From Porticoccaceae bacterium (lineage in GTDB: Bacteria > Pseudomonadota > Gammaproteobacteria > Pseudomonadales > Porticoccaceae), in contig CACEBC010000005.1 of the NCBI GenBank assembly GCA_902557735.1, positions 1-64,000 of the forward strand: a stretch of DNA of 64,000 nucleotides, written 5' to 3'. Position 1 is the stretch's first letter. Every line of letters starts with the position of its first letter. Shown piece after piece: positions 15,816 to 25,481 of the stretch. Made by a program: the position numbers and the translations under genes. Under the pieces are notes generated by a model, which was not told the origin of the DNA, searched no databases, and saw only the letters and a program-made list of their open reading frames with translations.

Positions 15816-17054
15816 ATGATTAATGCTTACATTGCTGGAATAGGCATGACCAAGTTTGGCAGATTTCCTAATGAGTCGGTCAAGTCGCTTACCTCAAAAG
15901 CTGTTTCGATGGCTTTGAGGGACAGCGCCATACTCTCAGAACGGATACAAGCGGCCTTTTTTGCTAACACGGTTCAAGGCGCGCTTGAGGGTCAATTGAT
16001 GGTGAGAGGCCAAATAGCATTGAGACCGCTGGGATTGGAGGGCATTCCCATTATCAATGTTGAAAATGCGTGTGCATCAAGCGCAACGGCTTTTAGTTTG
16101 GCACTGAATTATATTCGGGCTGGGGCAGCCGATGTTGTGTTGGCTGTTGGTGTGGACAAAATGGTTGTGCCCGATAAAAAACTCATGTTTAGCATCTTTG
16201 ATGGAGCTTGGGACGTTCATGATACCGCTGCTGGGATGCGGCGCCTGCTTTCTTTGGGTGAAGGTGTTGCGGCACCGAGTGATGTGCAGGAGCAGACTAA
16301 TAGGTCATTTTTCATGGATGTTTATGCGGCCTTTGCCAAGGCCCACATGGCGGAATTTGGAACAACTCAACGACAGCTAGCGATTGCGTCAGCTAAAAAT
16401 CATACACATTCCTCCTTGAACCCATTGGCTCAGTATCAGAATCCTATGAGTGTTGATGAGGTGCTTAATGCGCCCACAATAGTTTGGCCATACACCTTGC
16501 CAATGTGCGCACCTGTAAGTGATGGGGCAGCAGCGGCCGTAATTTGTGCTGAGAGCGTTCTAAAAGAGCTGCCTAATGCGCGACCAGTTAGGATATTGAG
16601 TTCACATGTTACGACCGGAATAGACAGACCACCTGCAGAGTTCCATAACCATATCGGTCATTTGGCTGCCAAGGCGGCTTATGAAGCTGCGTCTGTGGGG
16701 CCCGATGAAATTTCTTGTGCTGAAGTGCATGACGCGACCGCGTTTGCAGAAATCCAGCAGATTGAAAACTTAATGTTCGCTCCATTTGGCGATGGAGGCG
16801 CATTCATAGAATCGGGGTCAAGCACTCTTGGCGGAAAACTACCGATTAACACCTCGGGGGGCCTCCAATCAAAAGGTCATCCGATTGGTGCAACTGGTCT
16901 TGGGCAAATACATGAATTAACTGTTCAGTTAAGAGGTGAGGCAGGCAAGCGTCAGGTTGATGGAGCCAAATATGGCATTGCAGAGAATGGCGGCGGCCTT
17001 TATGGAATAGAGGAAGCTGCGGTAGCCGTAACTATCTTAGGTGTTGACAAATAA
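15816..17054 (+). CDS. SCP-x/lipid-transfer-type thiolase
   Basis: A 412-residue thiolase-superfamily protein. The acyl-accepting Cys is C86 in VENACASSATAF. The His motif GGLQSKGHPIGATG is near residues 345-358. The C-terminal loop is ENGGGLYG, where the classical degradative thiolase CxGGG has Cys; Asn at this point is usual for the SCP2/SCP-x thiolase-like clade. That clade includes sterol side-chain thiolases and several proteins of unproven activity that work with DUF35 partners; no DUF35 gene is seen here. It is the last enzyme of the operon and would release a shortened acyl-CoA, or cleave a branched 3-oxoacyl-CoA. The reaction is inferred from family and context. Confidence 0.88.
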   Translation: MINAYIAGIGMTKFGRFPNESVKSLTSKAVSMALRDSAILSERIQAAFFANTVQGALEGQLMVRGQIALRPLGLEGIPIINVENACASSATAFSLALNYIRAGAADVVLAVGVDKMVVPDKKLMFSIFDGAWDVHDTAAGMRRLLSLGEGVAAPSDVQEQTNRSFFMDVYAAFAKAHMAEFGTTQRQLAIASAKNHTHSSLNPLAQYQNPMSVDEVLNAPTIVWPYTLPMCAPVSDGAAAAVICAESVLKELPNARPVRILSSHVTTGIDRPPAEFHNHIGHLAAKAAYEAASVGPDEISCAEVHDATAFAEIQQIENLMFAPFGDGGAFIESGSSTLGGKLPINTSGGLQSKGHPIGATGLGQIHELTVQLRGEAGKRQVDGAKYGIAENGGGLYGIEEAAVAVTILGVDK

Positions 17055-17213
17055 AACCTTTTTTTGTGATAAAATTTGGGATTGGTCTATGTCTTTTTGT
17101 AACCCGACTGACTTTAAGTGCTTGCCATTGACATTCATCGGCATCGCATTCGAATTAAAAAGTCCCTAAGCGTAAGATTTTCACTAGCATGATTCATCCA
17201 GAGGAATTATTAC

Positions 17214-17798
17214 TTGGAAAATTCCAATCAGTTGCCGGAGTTGAACGGAAAGGAGAGAATACTTGAGGCCTCGGCGAAGCTTTTCGGCGAGCTCGGCTAT
17301 GAAAAGACAAGTATAAGGCGGATATCAAGAGAGTCCGGAATGAAAGCCGGCTCAATTTATTATTTCTTTCGATCAAAGGAAGAAATCCTTTTGGAAGTAT
17401 ATGCCCGAGGCTTTGAACTTATGTCTGATATCGTCCTGAGTTCCCTAAATAAAATATCCGATCCTTGGGGCCGATTATATCAAGCATGCAACGCTCATCT
17501 GCAGGGTATTTTTGAGCACCGCACTTTCATTGAGGTAACTGTTAGAGAACTTCCTGATCGACACTCAGAACCGACAAAAACTGAAATGAAAATGCTTAGG
17601 CACCGGTATGAAAGAATTTTTATTGATGTGATCGAAGAAATCCCATTGCGTCCGGAGGTGGATCGTTCATATTTCCGCCTGATGTTATTAGGGTCGATGG
17701 CGTGGACACTGGTCTGGTATGATCCTGATGGCGCTTATTCGCCCAAAGAGACAGCTAAAGAGATGGTGGATTTGTTTCGCTACTCTTGCGGGGCATGA
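17214..17798 (+). CDS. TetR/AcrR-family transcriptional regulator
   Basis: A 194-residue one-domain repressor type. The N-terminal TetR helix-turn-helix is clear: RILEASAKLFGELGYEKTSIRRIS, then SGMKAGSIYYFFRSKEEIL up to about residue 65. The remaining helices form a ligand/dimer domain with FEHRTFIEVTVREL near 100, found in regulators of acyl-CoA and lipid catabolism. The start codon is TTG with GAGGAA seven bases upstream. It lies 159 bases after the thiolase on the same strand and most simply controls the operon at 6852-17054; an acyl-CoA or pathway acid as ligand is inference. Confidence 0.92.
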   Translation: MENSNQLPELNGKERILEASAKLFGELGYEKTSIRRISRESGMKAGSIYYFFRSKEEILLEVYARGFELMSDIVLSSLNKISDPWGRLYQACNAHLQGIFEHRTFIEVTVRELPDRHSEPTKTEMKMLRHRYERIFIDVIEEIPLRPEVDRSYFRLMLLGSMAWTLVWYDPDGAYSPKETAKEMVDLFRYSCGA

Positions 17799-17930
17799 TA
17801 AGGTTTAAGTGCTTTTGGGGCGAGAATTTCCCTATACTCATGAAATCTCGAATGACTGGGCAGTAGTTATTGGTCTATTTTCTAAGTCATTAGAGGTGGG
17901 TTGTTTTTGAACACTTAAATCGGAAAAATA

Positions 17931-20102
17931 ATGTGCCGAAGCTTGAGCTTAACATTTTTAACTTTTTTTCTTATGTCCACTGTTAATTGCACGAATCGCC
18001 CCTCTCTTGAAGAGAAACAAGCACTCCTTGTTCAAAATCCACTTTTGAGTTCTTGGTCAGACAATTATGATTCGCCAGACTTTCACTCAATGAGTTTGGA
18101 TCAACTGAGGCCGGCGATGCATGCGGCTATGGACGTTTATCTTGCGGAAGTTGAGAGCATTTCGGATCAAATCGAGGAGCCCAATTTCGAAAATACGATT
18201 GTCCCTCTTGAAAAGGCTGGTAAGGCTATTGATCGAGTTTATGCATTTTATGGAATATGGTCCTCTAATCTTTCGTCGCCTAAATTTCGAGAGATTCAGT
18301 CACAATTGGCTCCTGAACTTAGTGAGTTTTATTCCAGAATAAAACAGGATACCCGGCTATTCTCCAGAATAAAGTCTATCTTTGATAAACGAGAGATAAG
18401 AGACTTACGGCCGGATCAAGTACGATTGGTGGAACTGATCTATCACTCATTTGCCAGCAACGGTGCAAATCTTAAGTCTTCCGATAAGGATGCCTTCACG
18501 CGAATTAATAGGCGACTTGCGGAATTATATACTCTCTTTAGTAATAATGTGCTCGCGGACGAGGAGGGGTATGTCACCTTTTTAAGCCATGAGGAGCTTG
18601 CGGGGTTGCCAGAATCATACGTCGCCGCGGCAAAAGAAGCAGCGCGCACTAGAGGCAGGCCTGACGATTATGCCGTCACAAACACTCGTTCTTCGATGGA
18701 ACCCTTTTTAACTTATTCCGAACTGAGAGAACTCAGAGAGAAAGTCTGGAATAACTATTACAGTCGGGCTAGTAATGGTGATGAGCGTGATAACAATAAA
18801 TTGATCAGCGAGATACTGAATCTGCGGCACGAGCGCTCTATCCTCCTAGGATACAAGAGCTTTGCACATTGGAAGCTTGAAAACAACATGGCGCTGACGC
18901 CTGAAAATGCCATGGGCTTGCTATCCGCAATTTGGCCTGCAGCGCTAAAGAGGGTTGAAGACGAGGTTGCCGATATGCAGCAGCTGGCAGACTCCGAGGG
19001 ATCTGGAATCACGATTGCTCCATGGGATTACAGATTCTATGCCGAAAAGGTGCGTCAACAGCGATTTCAACTGGACTCCGATGAGTTGCGGAATTATCTT
19101 CAGTTAGATAATTTAATACAAGCACTATTCTTTGTCGCCGATAAGGTATTCCATTACTCTTTTACGCCGATTGAGGATGATTCGGTGACGGTTTTTCATC
19201 CTGATGTAAGGGTTTGGGCGGTTAAGGATAAGTCTTCCGGAAACAGTGTAGGACTTTGGTATCTGGATCCATTTGCAAGAGAGGGAAAAAAATCGGGGGC
19301 TTGGGCAACCGCATACCGTAGGTTCTCTGGTTTAGATGGGATAAGCAGTGTTCTAAGCTCAAATAACTCAAATTTTATTAAGGGCTCGCCTGGTGCTCCT
19401 ACGCTGATATCTTGGGATGACGCAACGACGCTGTTCCATGAGTTTGGACATGCTCTACACTATCTTTCGTCAAATGTGATCTACCCAAGCCTTAATGGAG
19501 CTCTCCGCGACTATATTGAATTCCAATCGCAGTTGCTTGAGAGGTGGCTTATGACAGACGAGGTAATAGATAACTTTTTAGTGCACCATGCTACCGGCGA
19601 TTCTATTCCGGATCGACTAGTTCAAAAGATAAAGGCCGCAGCGAAGTTTAATCAGGGCTTTGAGACTACTGAATATCTTGCCAGTGCGTTAATTGATCTC
19701 CATCTTCATACCTCAGATCCGACCGATATTGATCCCGTAAGATTCGAGCAGGAAGTACTGGCGGCGTTGAATATGCCCAGCGAACTAGTGATGCGACATC
19801 GAACTCCGCATTTTGGTCATATATTTTCCGGCGAGGGGTATGCTGCCGGCTATTATAGTTATGTATGGGCTGATGTTCTTGCATCCGACTCGGCAGAAGC
19901 CTTTGCCGAGACGCCCGACGGCCTTTATGATCAAGAGACAGCCGGTCGTCTGAAGGAATTTTTATTTAATCCTCAGAATTCTATCGATCCAGCAAAAGCT
20001 TACAAGCTATTCCGAGGCAGAGATGCACAGGTAGGTGCTTTAATGAGGGATAGGGGTTTTCCCTCAGTATCTAAATTAACAAGCCCATCCGAATTAAATT
20101 AG
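17931..20102 (+). CDS. M3-family oligopeptidase/peptidyl-dipeptidase
   Basis: A 723-residue zinc metallopeptidase of family M3 (Dcp/PrlC type). The signature TTLFHEFGHALHYLSS near residue 500 gives the two zinc His and catalytic Glu. Downstream, FGHIFSGEGYAAGYYSYVWADVLASD near 630 is the substrate-binding block with the Gly-rich loop and Tyr residues of M3. The N-terminus is hydrophobic with a Cys after LMSTVNC. It could be a lipobox, but Asn before Cys is unusual, so export is likely while lipidation is uncertain. It would cut short peptides in the periplasm. It starts 132 bases after the TetR gene and probably has its own promoter. Confidence 0.9.
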   Translation: MCRSLSLTFLTFFLMSTVNCTNRPSLEEKQALLVQNPLLSSWSDNYDSPDFHSMSLDQLRPAMHAAMDVYLAEVESISDQIEEPNFENTIVPLEKAGKAIDRVYAFYGIWSSNLSSPKFREIQSQLAPELSEFYSRIKQDTRLFSRIKSIFDKREIRDLRPDQVRLVELIYHSFASNGANLKSSDKDAFTRINRRLAELYTLFSNNVLADEEGYVTFLSHEELAGLPESYVAAAKEAARTRGRPDDYAVTNTRSSMEPFLTYSELRELREKVWNNYYSRASNGDERDNNKLISEILNLRHERSILLGYKSFAHWKLENNMALTPENAMGLLSAIWPAALKRVEDEVADMQQLADSEGSGITIAPWDYRFYAEKVRQQRFQLDSDELRNYLQLDNLIQALFFVADKVFHYSFTPIEDDSVTVFHPDVRVWAVKDKSSGNSVGLWYLDPFAREGKKSGAWATAYRRFSGLDGISSVLSSNNSNFIKGSPGAPTLISWDDATTLFHEFGHALHYLSSNVIYPSLNGALRDYIEFQSQLLERWLMTDEVIDNFLVHHATGDSIPDRLVQKIKAAAKFNQGFETTEYLASALIDLHLHTSDPTDIDPVRFEQEVLAALNMPSELVMRHRTPHFGHIFSGEGYAAGYYSYVWADVLASDSAEAFAETPDGLYDQETAGRLKEFLFNPQNSIDPAKAYKLFRGRDAQVGALMRDRGFPSVSKLTSPSELN

Positions 20103-20136
20103 TGTCCTTTCCCGGGATTGCTGATATGGAGGCGAA

Positions 20137-20940
20137 TCAGGCTTCACTCTCGTCTGCAACTAATCTACCATCGCTGTTCCACCAAGCTGTATCTGAGAAC
20201 GATCTGATGTCGATTTCATGTGTCCAAGTTGACCGGTGCTGGTGGGCTAGGTGAAAATAGGTCTCCGCGATTTTTTCTGGAAGGATGAGCCCGTCGTTTT
20301 CCATACCTTTTGTTTGTCTTAGCTGCTGATACATGTCATCACCTAACATTTTTCCCAAAGTGTCGGGTGCGTCAACTGCCCCGTCAATTACCGCGTGAAC
20401 AACATGAAGACCTAGTGGACCAAATTCTGCGTTAAGCGACTGACATAGCATTCTTCTCGCGCCCATTGCTGATGCGTGGGAGTGCTGGTTCATATTACCT
20501 CTCATCGCCGCAGTCGCAGAGGTAACAATGATGCATCCGCTTTTTCTCGAAGACATCAACGGACATAGTACTTTTGCGACTCGAAATAGGCCATAACTCG
20601 CCATTCTCCAAGCTAGCTCAAATTCTTTGTGCGAAGTTTGCTTTAGGAGTTTGAAGCCGGTTTGCGCGCCAACGTTGTAGATGAGGACCTCAATTGGCCC
20701 TGTGTCTGATTCAATCGAGTCTATCAGGTTTTCTATGGAATCATTTTCGACGACATTGAGAAGGAAGCCGGTTGCGTGGGCGCCGTTAGCTCTGATTTTA
20801 TTAACCCAACGGTCCAAACCAGCTTTATCAGTCCTTCTGCACAAACAAGCATGATAGCCTTCTAGTGCAAATTTCTTCGCCACGTTCGCACCGATACCTC
20901 CACCAGCTCCAATAATTAAACATACGGGCTTTTTCGTCAT
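20137..20940 (-). CDS. SDR-family protein with atypical active site
   Basis: A 267-residue short-chain dehydrogenase-fold protein. The cofactor loop GAGGGIGANVAK is at residues 11-22. NVGAQTGFK lies near 89-97, Ser141 is in VTSATAAMRG, and the helix ARRMLCQSLNAEFGPLGLHV begins at 161. In the subfamily this resembles, FxxxK or YxxxK precedes that helix; here the residues are H155-A-S-A-M159. The Lys and Tyr that bind and activate the nicotinamide are therefore missing. VIDGAVDAPDTLG follows as in the intact relatives. It is convergent with the M3 peptidase (34 bases between stops) and divergent from DUF885. A second protein with the same His/Met replacement is encoded at 13439. Confidence 0.85.
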   Translation of the reverse strand: MTKKPVCLIIGAGGGIGANVAKKFALEGYHACLCRRTDKAGLDRWVNKIRANGAHATGFLLNVVENDSIENLIDSIESDTGPIEVLIYNVGAQTGFKLLKQTSHKEFELAWRMASYGLFRVAKVLCPLMSSRKSGCIIVTSATAAMRGNMNQHSHASAMGARRMLCQSLNAEFGPLGLHVVHAVIDGAVDAPDTLGKMLGDDMYQQLRQTKGMENDGLILPEKIAETYFHLAHQHRSTWTHEIDIRSFSDTAWWNSDGRLVADESEA

Positions 20941-21097
20941 AAAGAGTCCTTATTTGATGATGAGAATGACAGGACAACGGCAGTTAAGTGGCTGTTTGGT
21001 TCGCGATGTATTAGGATTATATCATTGCGTTTGATATTGCATAGTCTGCCGACCAATTTGATCATCTAATTATTGTAAGAGCGCTATTTACGCGAAA

Positions 21098-22912
21098 ATG
21101 AATTTTAAAAAAATCACCGCGCTCGGTTTTATGGGCACCGTTCTCTCACTTGGAGCTCTCTATTTTTGGTTCTGGGCATCACCCGTAGGGATCAATAACT
21201 ATCTTAATAAATTCTTCTTCCAGATTGCTCTTCGGTCCCCTGAGTCTGCTACTTATTTGGGTTTGATCGAGAATACAATGCTTGACTTTCATAGCGGAAA
21301 ATTGGATAGATATGATCGTAAATCGGAGATTGAGTTCCTTAAACTCGTCCGAGAAACTCGAGCAGGTATGGATGAATATGGACCCGAGCAATTGGAGGGG
21401 CAGGAACTAATGAGCTGGAGGATCGGTCGCTGGCTGATGGATGACATGATCCGCGAACTGAGTTTTGAACACAGCACTTACAGGATTAATCAGATCGGTG
21501 GAATCATGATTAATACACCTCAGTTTTTGACTGACGTGCATAGAATAATTAATGAAAAAAGCGTGGAGCGTTACATCGCTCGGCTCCATGAATTTGCCCG
21601 TGTGATTGAAGAGGTAAAGGTCCGCATAATAAACGATAGGGACAATGGGGTCGTGCCACCTGACTTTGTAATTAATGGGGCATTACGGGGAATGCGTTCT
21701 TTCATTGACGGTGGTTTAAATGAAAATCCCTTGTTCTCAAGTCTCCCTCACAGACTTGATAAGTTAGACACCATCACAGAGGCGCGAAAGCAAGAACTTA
21801 TTGAGCAGGCTGGTCATGTGATAGCGGCTGAAATTATTCCCCGCTATGTCGCTATGATTGAACTATTTGTGTCTCTTTTGCCTCGGTCAGATCCCCATGC
21901 TGGAATCTGGAGGATACCTCAAGGAGAGCAAATTTATGCGGCTCGACTGAAATCTTTCACCACCACCAATATGTCTGCTGAAGAAATCCACCAATTGGGT
22001 CTTCGCGAAGTGGCTCGGATTAGCGAAGAAATGGAAAACATTCTCTCAGGAGAGGGTATTATTGAAGGCAGTGTGTCATCTCGATTACGCCAGTTAATGG
22101 ACATACCCGAATATCATTTCGAGGATAGCGATAAGGGTCGTGCAGAACAGATTGCCTATTTATATAATCTCGACGATAAAATGATGAAGATGGCTCAACG
22201 CTTTTTCATAACCATCCCATCACAAACACTCAAGATAGTTCGTGTTCCCGAGTTTGCTCAAGATGGATCAGCCTTGGGCTACTATCGTGGACCAGCGATG
22301 GATGGATCCACATCCGGGCGTTTTTATATAAATCAAAAAGATATGTCGGATACGCCGAGATGGACCCTCCCAACGCTGATGTATCATGAAGGCGCGCCAG
22401 GGCATCACTTTCAAATATCTGCATCACATTTGATTGAAAACCTACCGTTGATCCGCAAAGTGAGCCCCTTTACTGCATATGTTGAGGGATGGGCGCTGTA
22501 CGCTGAGTTCATTGCACACAATGATATGAACGTCTATGAGGACGATCCATTAGGGAATCTGGGAAGACTTCAGGATGAAATGCTTCGTGCCATTCGATTG
22601 GTCGTCGATACGGGGATGCACGCTAAACGCTGGAGCAGAGAGCGAGCAATTGAGTATATGTTGTCGAACTCAGGAACGACCGAGGCCGATGCGACGAGGG
22701 AGATAGAAAGATATGCTGTTTGGCCCGGTCAAGCAACTGCTTATAAGGTGGGGCAATTGCACATTCTTAAATTACGGTCGATGGCAGAACTTAGACTTGG
22801 GGACGGATTTGATTTGCGAGAGTTTCATGAAATGATTCTGATGAATGGTGCAATGCCATTAGAAATCTTAACCGAATCAGTGCAGCTCTGGATTGAATCG
22901 CAGATTAGATAA
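21098..22912 (+). CDS. DUF885 family putative metallopeptidase
   Basis: A 604-residue protein of the DUF885 family. One N-terminal hydrophobic segment (about residues 6-28) should anchor or export it. The family's likely metal site is LMYHEGAPGHHFQ near residue 428, a HExxPGHH form, followed about 30 residues later by YVEGWALYAE with a probable further ligand Glu. It has the late RxAVWPGQATAYKVGQ block. Most DUF885 proteins are annotated as lipoproteins or peptidases without proof; the metal motif supports a zinc hydrolase. It is divergent from the SDR gene, with 157 bases between starts, and convergent with nhaC. Confidence 0.82.
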   Translation: MNFKKITALGFMGTVLSLGALYFWFWASPVGINNYLNKFFFQIALRSPESATYLGLIENTMLDFHSGKLDRYDRKSEIEFLKLVRETRAGMDEYGPEQLEGQELMSWRIGRWLMDDMIRELSFEHSTYRINQIGGIMINTPQFLTDVHRIINEKSVERYIARLHEFARVIEEVKVRIINDRDNGVVPPDFVINGALRGMRSFIDGGLNENPLFSSLPHRLDKLDTITEARKQELIEQAGHVIAAEIIPRYVAMIELFVSLLPRSDPHAGIWRIPQGEQIYAARLKSFTTTNMSAEEIHQLGLREVARISEEMENILSGEGIIEGSVSSRLRQLMDIPEYHFEDSDKGRAEQIAYLYNLDDKMMKMAQRFFITIPSQTLKIVRVPEFAQDGSALGYYRGPAMDGSTSGRFYINQKDMSDTPRWTLPTLMYHEGAPGHHFQISASHLIENLPLIRKVSPFTAYVEGWALYAEFIAHNDMNVYEDDPLGNLGRLQDEMLRAIRLVVDTGMHAKRWSRERAIEYMLSNSGTTEADATREIERYAVWPGQATAYKVGQLHILKLRSMAELRLGDGFDLREFHEMILMNGAMPLEILTESVQLWIESQIR

Positions 22913-22944
22913 GCCAGACGGTCTCGAGGAGAGAGTTTTTGGTT

Positions 22945-24408
22945 TTAGTCTTCAATTTTGGGTACGGCAATATTCGTGTAGCCATAAAAAACTGCAATTA
23001 CAGGACAAATAAAATTAAAGAAGGCGAATGGGGCATAAAGGAAGGTGCTCACCCCAAGGGTGGCAGTCATATAGGCGCCACATGTATTCCAAGGAATCAA
23101 GGCTGAGGTCAGCGTAGCTGAATCCTCAAGGGTTCTTGAGAGATTCACTGGTTTAAGTTTCTGATCCTGATAGGCGTCCGCAAACATTTGGCCGGGAATA
23201 ATAATGGACAAAAATTGATCTGCGACCAAGATATTGGTTCCAATGCAGGTGCCCACGGTGGTGAGTACTAGATCTCCTGTCTTTTTTATGCGTTGCAATG
23301 TGGCGGACAATAATCTTTTGAGTAGCCCTGTTCCCATCATTGCGCCGCCGAAAGTCATCGCAGCGATCATGAGCGCAATCGTCGGTAACATGCTTTCCAT
23401 ACCACCCTTAGACAACAATACATCCATAGAAGCATTACCAGTTTCAGAATGATAGCCAAAAAACATGGCGTGTAAGAGTCCTTTAAAGATTGAAGCGCGG
23501 TCAGTCAGGGTTTGATCGTTTGCCAATGTGATGACGACATCCCACTGGAAGAGCACGGCGAATAGCGCTCCAACCAATGTACCGCAGAGGAGAGCGGGGA
23601 GCACCGGAATCTTTTTAGCCGCAAGAAGCACCATCAATAAAAATGGCATCAAAACCAGTGGATGAATGGCAAAGGTCTCTGCCATAGCAAACTGCAAATT
23701 ATTGATCTCTTCTACAGCAATAGTTGATGAATTCTCTATTCCAAGAAAGAAAAAAATGCAAAGCGCTATAAGAAAACCGGGTACTGTTGTCCATAACATG
23801 TGCTGAATGTGCTCGAAAAGATCGTTACCTGTGACCGCAGCAGCCAGATTCGTGGTATCGGAGAGCGGAGACAGCTTGTCTCCAAAATAAGCCCCCGAGA
23901 TCACCGCTCCCGCGCTTATGGGCAGGGATAGGCCCATTGCCATTGCTATACCCATTAATCCAATGCCCAATGTGCCTGCAACAGACCAAGAACTGCCGAT
24001 GCTGAAGCTTAAAATAGCGCAGACAAGGCTTGCTGAAATATAAAAATAACTGGGTGAAAGTAGATCAATACCATAATAGATAATCGCGGGTACTGTGCCG
24101 CCTAAAATCCAGCTACCGATCATTGCACCGACAACAAGTAATATCAAAACTGGCTGCAATGAAATGGCTATTTGGCGTACCATGGCTTTTTCGATATCCT
24201 CCCAGAGTATGCCATTCTTTTTACCGATTATTGACGCTACTGCTGCCGATAGGATGAGTACCACCTGGTTAGGGCCCATTGCATCTGCGTCAAATACGTG
24301 AGCAGTCGCTAAAAGCATGCAAACAAGAAACACGGGAGGGATCAGCGCATCAATCAGGCTCGGCAGAGGGGTGCCATCGTAAAAAATCTGGTCAGCTTGT
24401 CTTTTCAT
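22945..24408 (-). CDS. nhaC: NhaC-family Na+/H+ antiporter
   Basis: A 487-residue polytopic inner-membrane protein with about a dozen hydrophobic segments. Characteristic NhaC features are SLIDALIPPVFLV after a short cytosolic N-terminus, GSSWSVAGTLGIGLMGIA near residue 145 and AGAVISGAYFGDKLSPLSDTTNLAAAV near 170. These are conserved pore residues of the antiporter/organic-anion exchanger group. A late segment reads SALIPWNTCGAYMTATLGV. It would exchange sodium for protons, or possibly an organic solute; malate/lactate antiporters belong to the same family. ATG 24408 is preferred to TTG 24429 because family members start just before the first helix; neither has a strong RBS. Confidence 0.88.
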   Translation of the reverse strand: MKRQADQIFYDGTPLPSLIDALIPPVFLVCMLLATAHVFDADAMGPNQVVLILSAAVASIIGKKNGILWEDIEKAMVRQIAISLQPVLILLVVGAMIGSWILGGTVPAIIYYGIDLLSPSYFYISASLVCAILSFSIGSSWSVAGTLGIGLMGIAMAMGLSLPISAGAVISGAYFGDKLSPLSDTTNLAAAVTGNDLFEHIQHMLWTTVPGFLIALCIFFFLGIENSSTIAVEEINNLQFAMAETFAIHPLVLMPFLLMVLLAAKKIPVLPALLCGTLVGALFAVLFQWDVVITLANDQTLTDRASIFKGLLHAMFFGYHSETGNASMDVLLSKGGMESMLPTIALMIAAMTFGGAMMGTGLLKRLLSATLQRIKKTGDLVLTTVGTCIGTNILVADQFLSIIIPGQMFADAYQDQKLKPVNLSRTLEDSATLTSALIPWNTCGAYMTATLGVSTFLYAPFAFFNFICPVIAVFYGYTNIAVPKIED

Positions 24409-24701
24409 TAATAACGCTTTTTTAGTCAAAATTTGCTGTCATGCGCTCGCCTTTATAACATATCTGCCTCGTTTTGAACTCATGAAAAACAACGAACATA
24501 ACTATTTAATCAGCGATCTTAGAAATTCAATGGATAACTTCGATTAGCATGAAGCGGATTTCAATATCGCAGAAGGTATGATTGCCTTTTCAAATGCAAG
24601 CGCAGCGAGGAACTTGAACCGGATAGAAGACGCGTCTCTTGCAGGGAGCGACAGAGACTTTTATTAATTTTATCGACCATTATCTGCTTCTAGGGTGTAA
24701 C

Positions 24702-25217
24702 TTAGCCTTCAGCTATTGCCCCAAGGTAGTCAAGTTTTCCGAGATCCACTCCGTTGTGTCGCAGGATGTTGTAAGCAGTTGTAATATGGAAGTATAGATT
24801 CGGTATTACCCATGAATTTACATAATCTAACCCACTAAATTTAAAGTCGTAAGGCCCCGCTTGAAAAACAATATCGTCATTTTTATGTTTTTCAATATTC
24901 TCCTCGGGAACAGAGGCTAAAAAAATCATAGTTTTCTCAACCCTCGTCTGCAAATCAGCAAAGCTGGTTTCGTTATCCTCGTAACTTGGAAACTCTATCG
25001 CCGCCATCCTTGCTGCACCGCGTTTCACAAAATCTGTGGCGGCCTGAACTTGAAACGACAAAGGCAACATGTTTGGGTACAACCTGAAATTGATAAAAAT
25101 AGATTCGTCAATATCCCTCTTGCTCGTATGCTCGGCACCTCTGGTCAAAATGTTCGCTAGATTATCCAAACCGCTTATAAACCTCGGGATGGAGCATTGA
25201 TAAAGCGAAAATGGCAT
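24702..25217 (-). CDS. DUF1993 family protein
   Basis: A 171-residue soluble helical protein matching DUF1993: N-terminal MPFSLYQCSIPRFISGLDNLANIL, a central RLYPNMLPLSFQVQAATDF segment near residue 57, and a late YVNSWVIPNLYFHITTAYNILRHNGVDLGKLDYLG block. The fold resembles DinB-like four-helix bundles, and a His in FHITTAYNILRH sits where DinB proteins hold metal. Function is unknown. The frame extends 17 residues upstream, but ATG 25217 has AAGGA about eight bases before it and matches the family N-terminus. Confidence 0.85.
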   Translation of the reverse strand: MPFSLYQCSIPRFISGLDNLANILTRGAEHTSKRDIDESIFINFRLYPNMLPLSFQVQAATDFVKRGAARMAAIEFPSYEDNETSFADLQTRVEKTMIFLASVPEENIEKHKNDDIVFQAGPYDFKFSGLDYVNSWVIPNLYFHITTAYNILRHNGVDLGKLDYLGAIAEG

Positions 25218-25481
25218 GCTCTCAATCCTTGTTATCGTATTCCAAAAATTGTTTGTGTACTTTACCAATCAATCACTGGGGTGTCATGCCCGGAATTTTT
25301 TTGGATATGCATTCTTGGCATAAACTCACATCCCGCTCCGATTGCATTCCATGGATTCTAAAGGGATAGCACCGATTGAATACCAGCTTAGGCCAAATTG
25401 ATAGGCATTGTGCAATTCTTGGAATTATTGTTCGGCGAGTTTACGCGTGCTGACCCGGTGATAGACAATGTTGGTTGCGGT

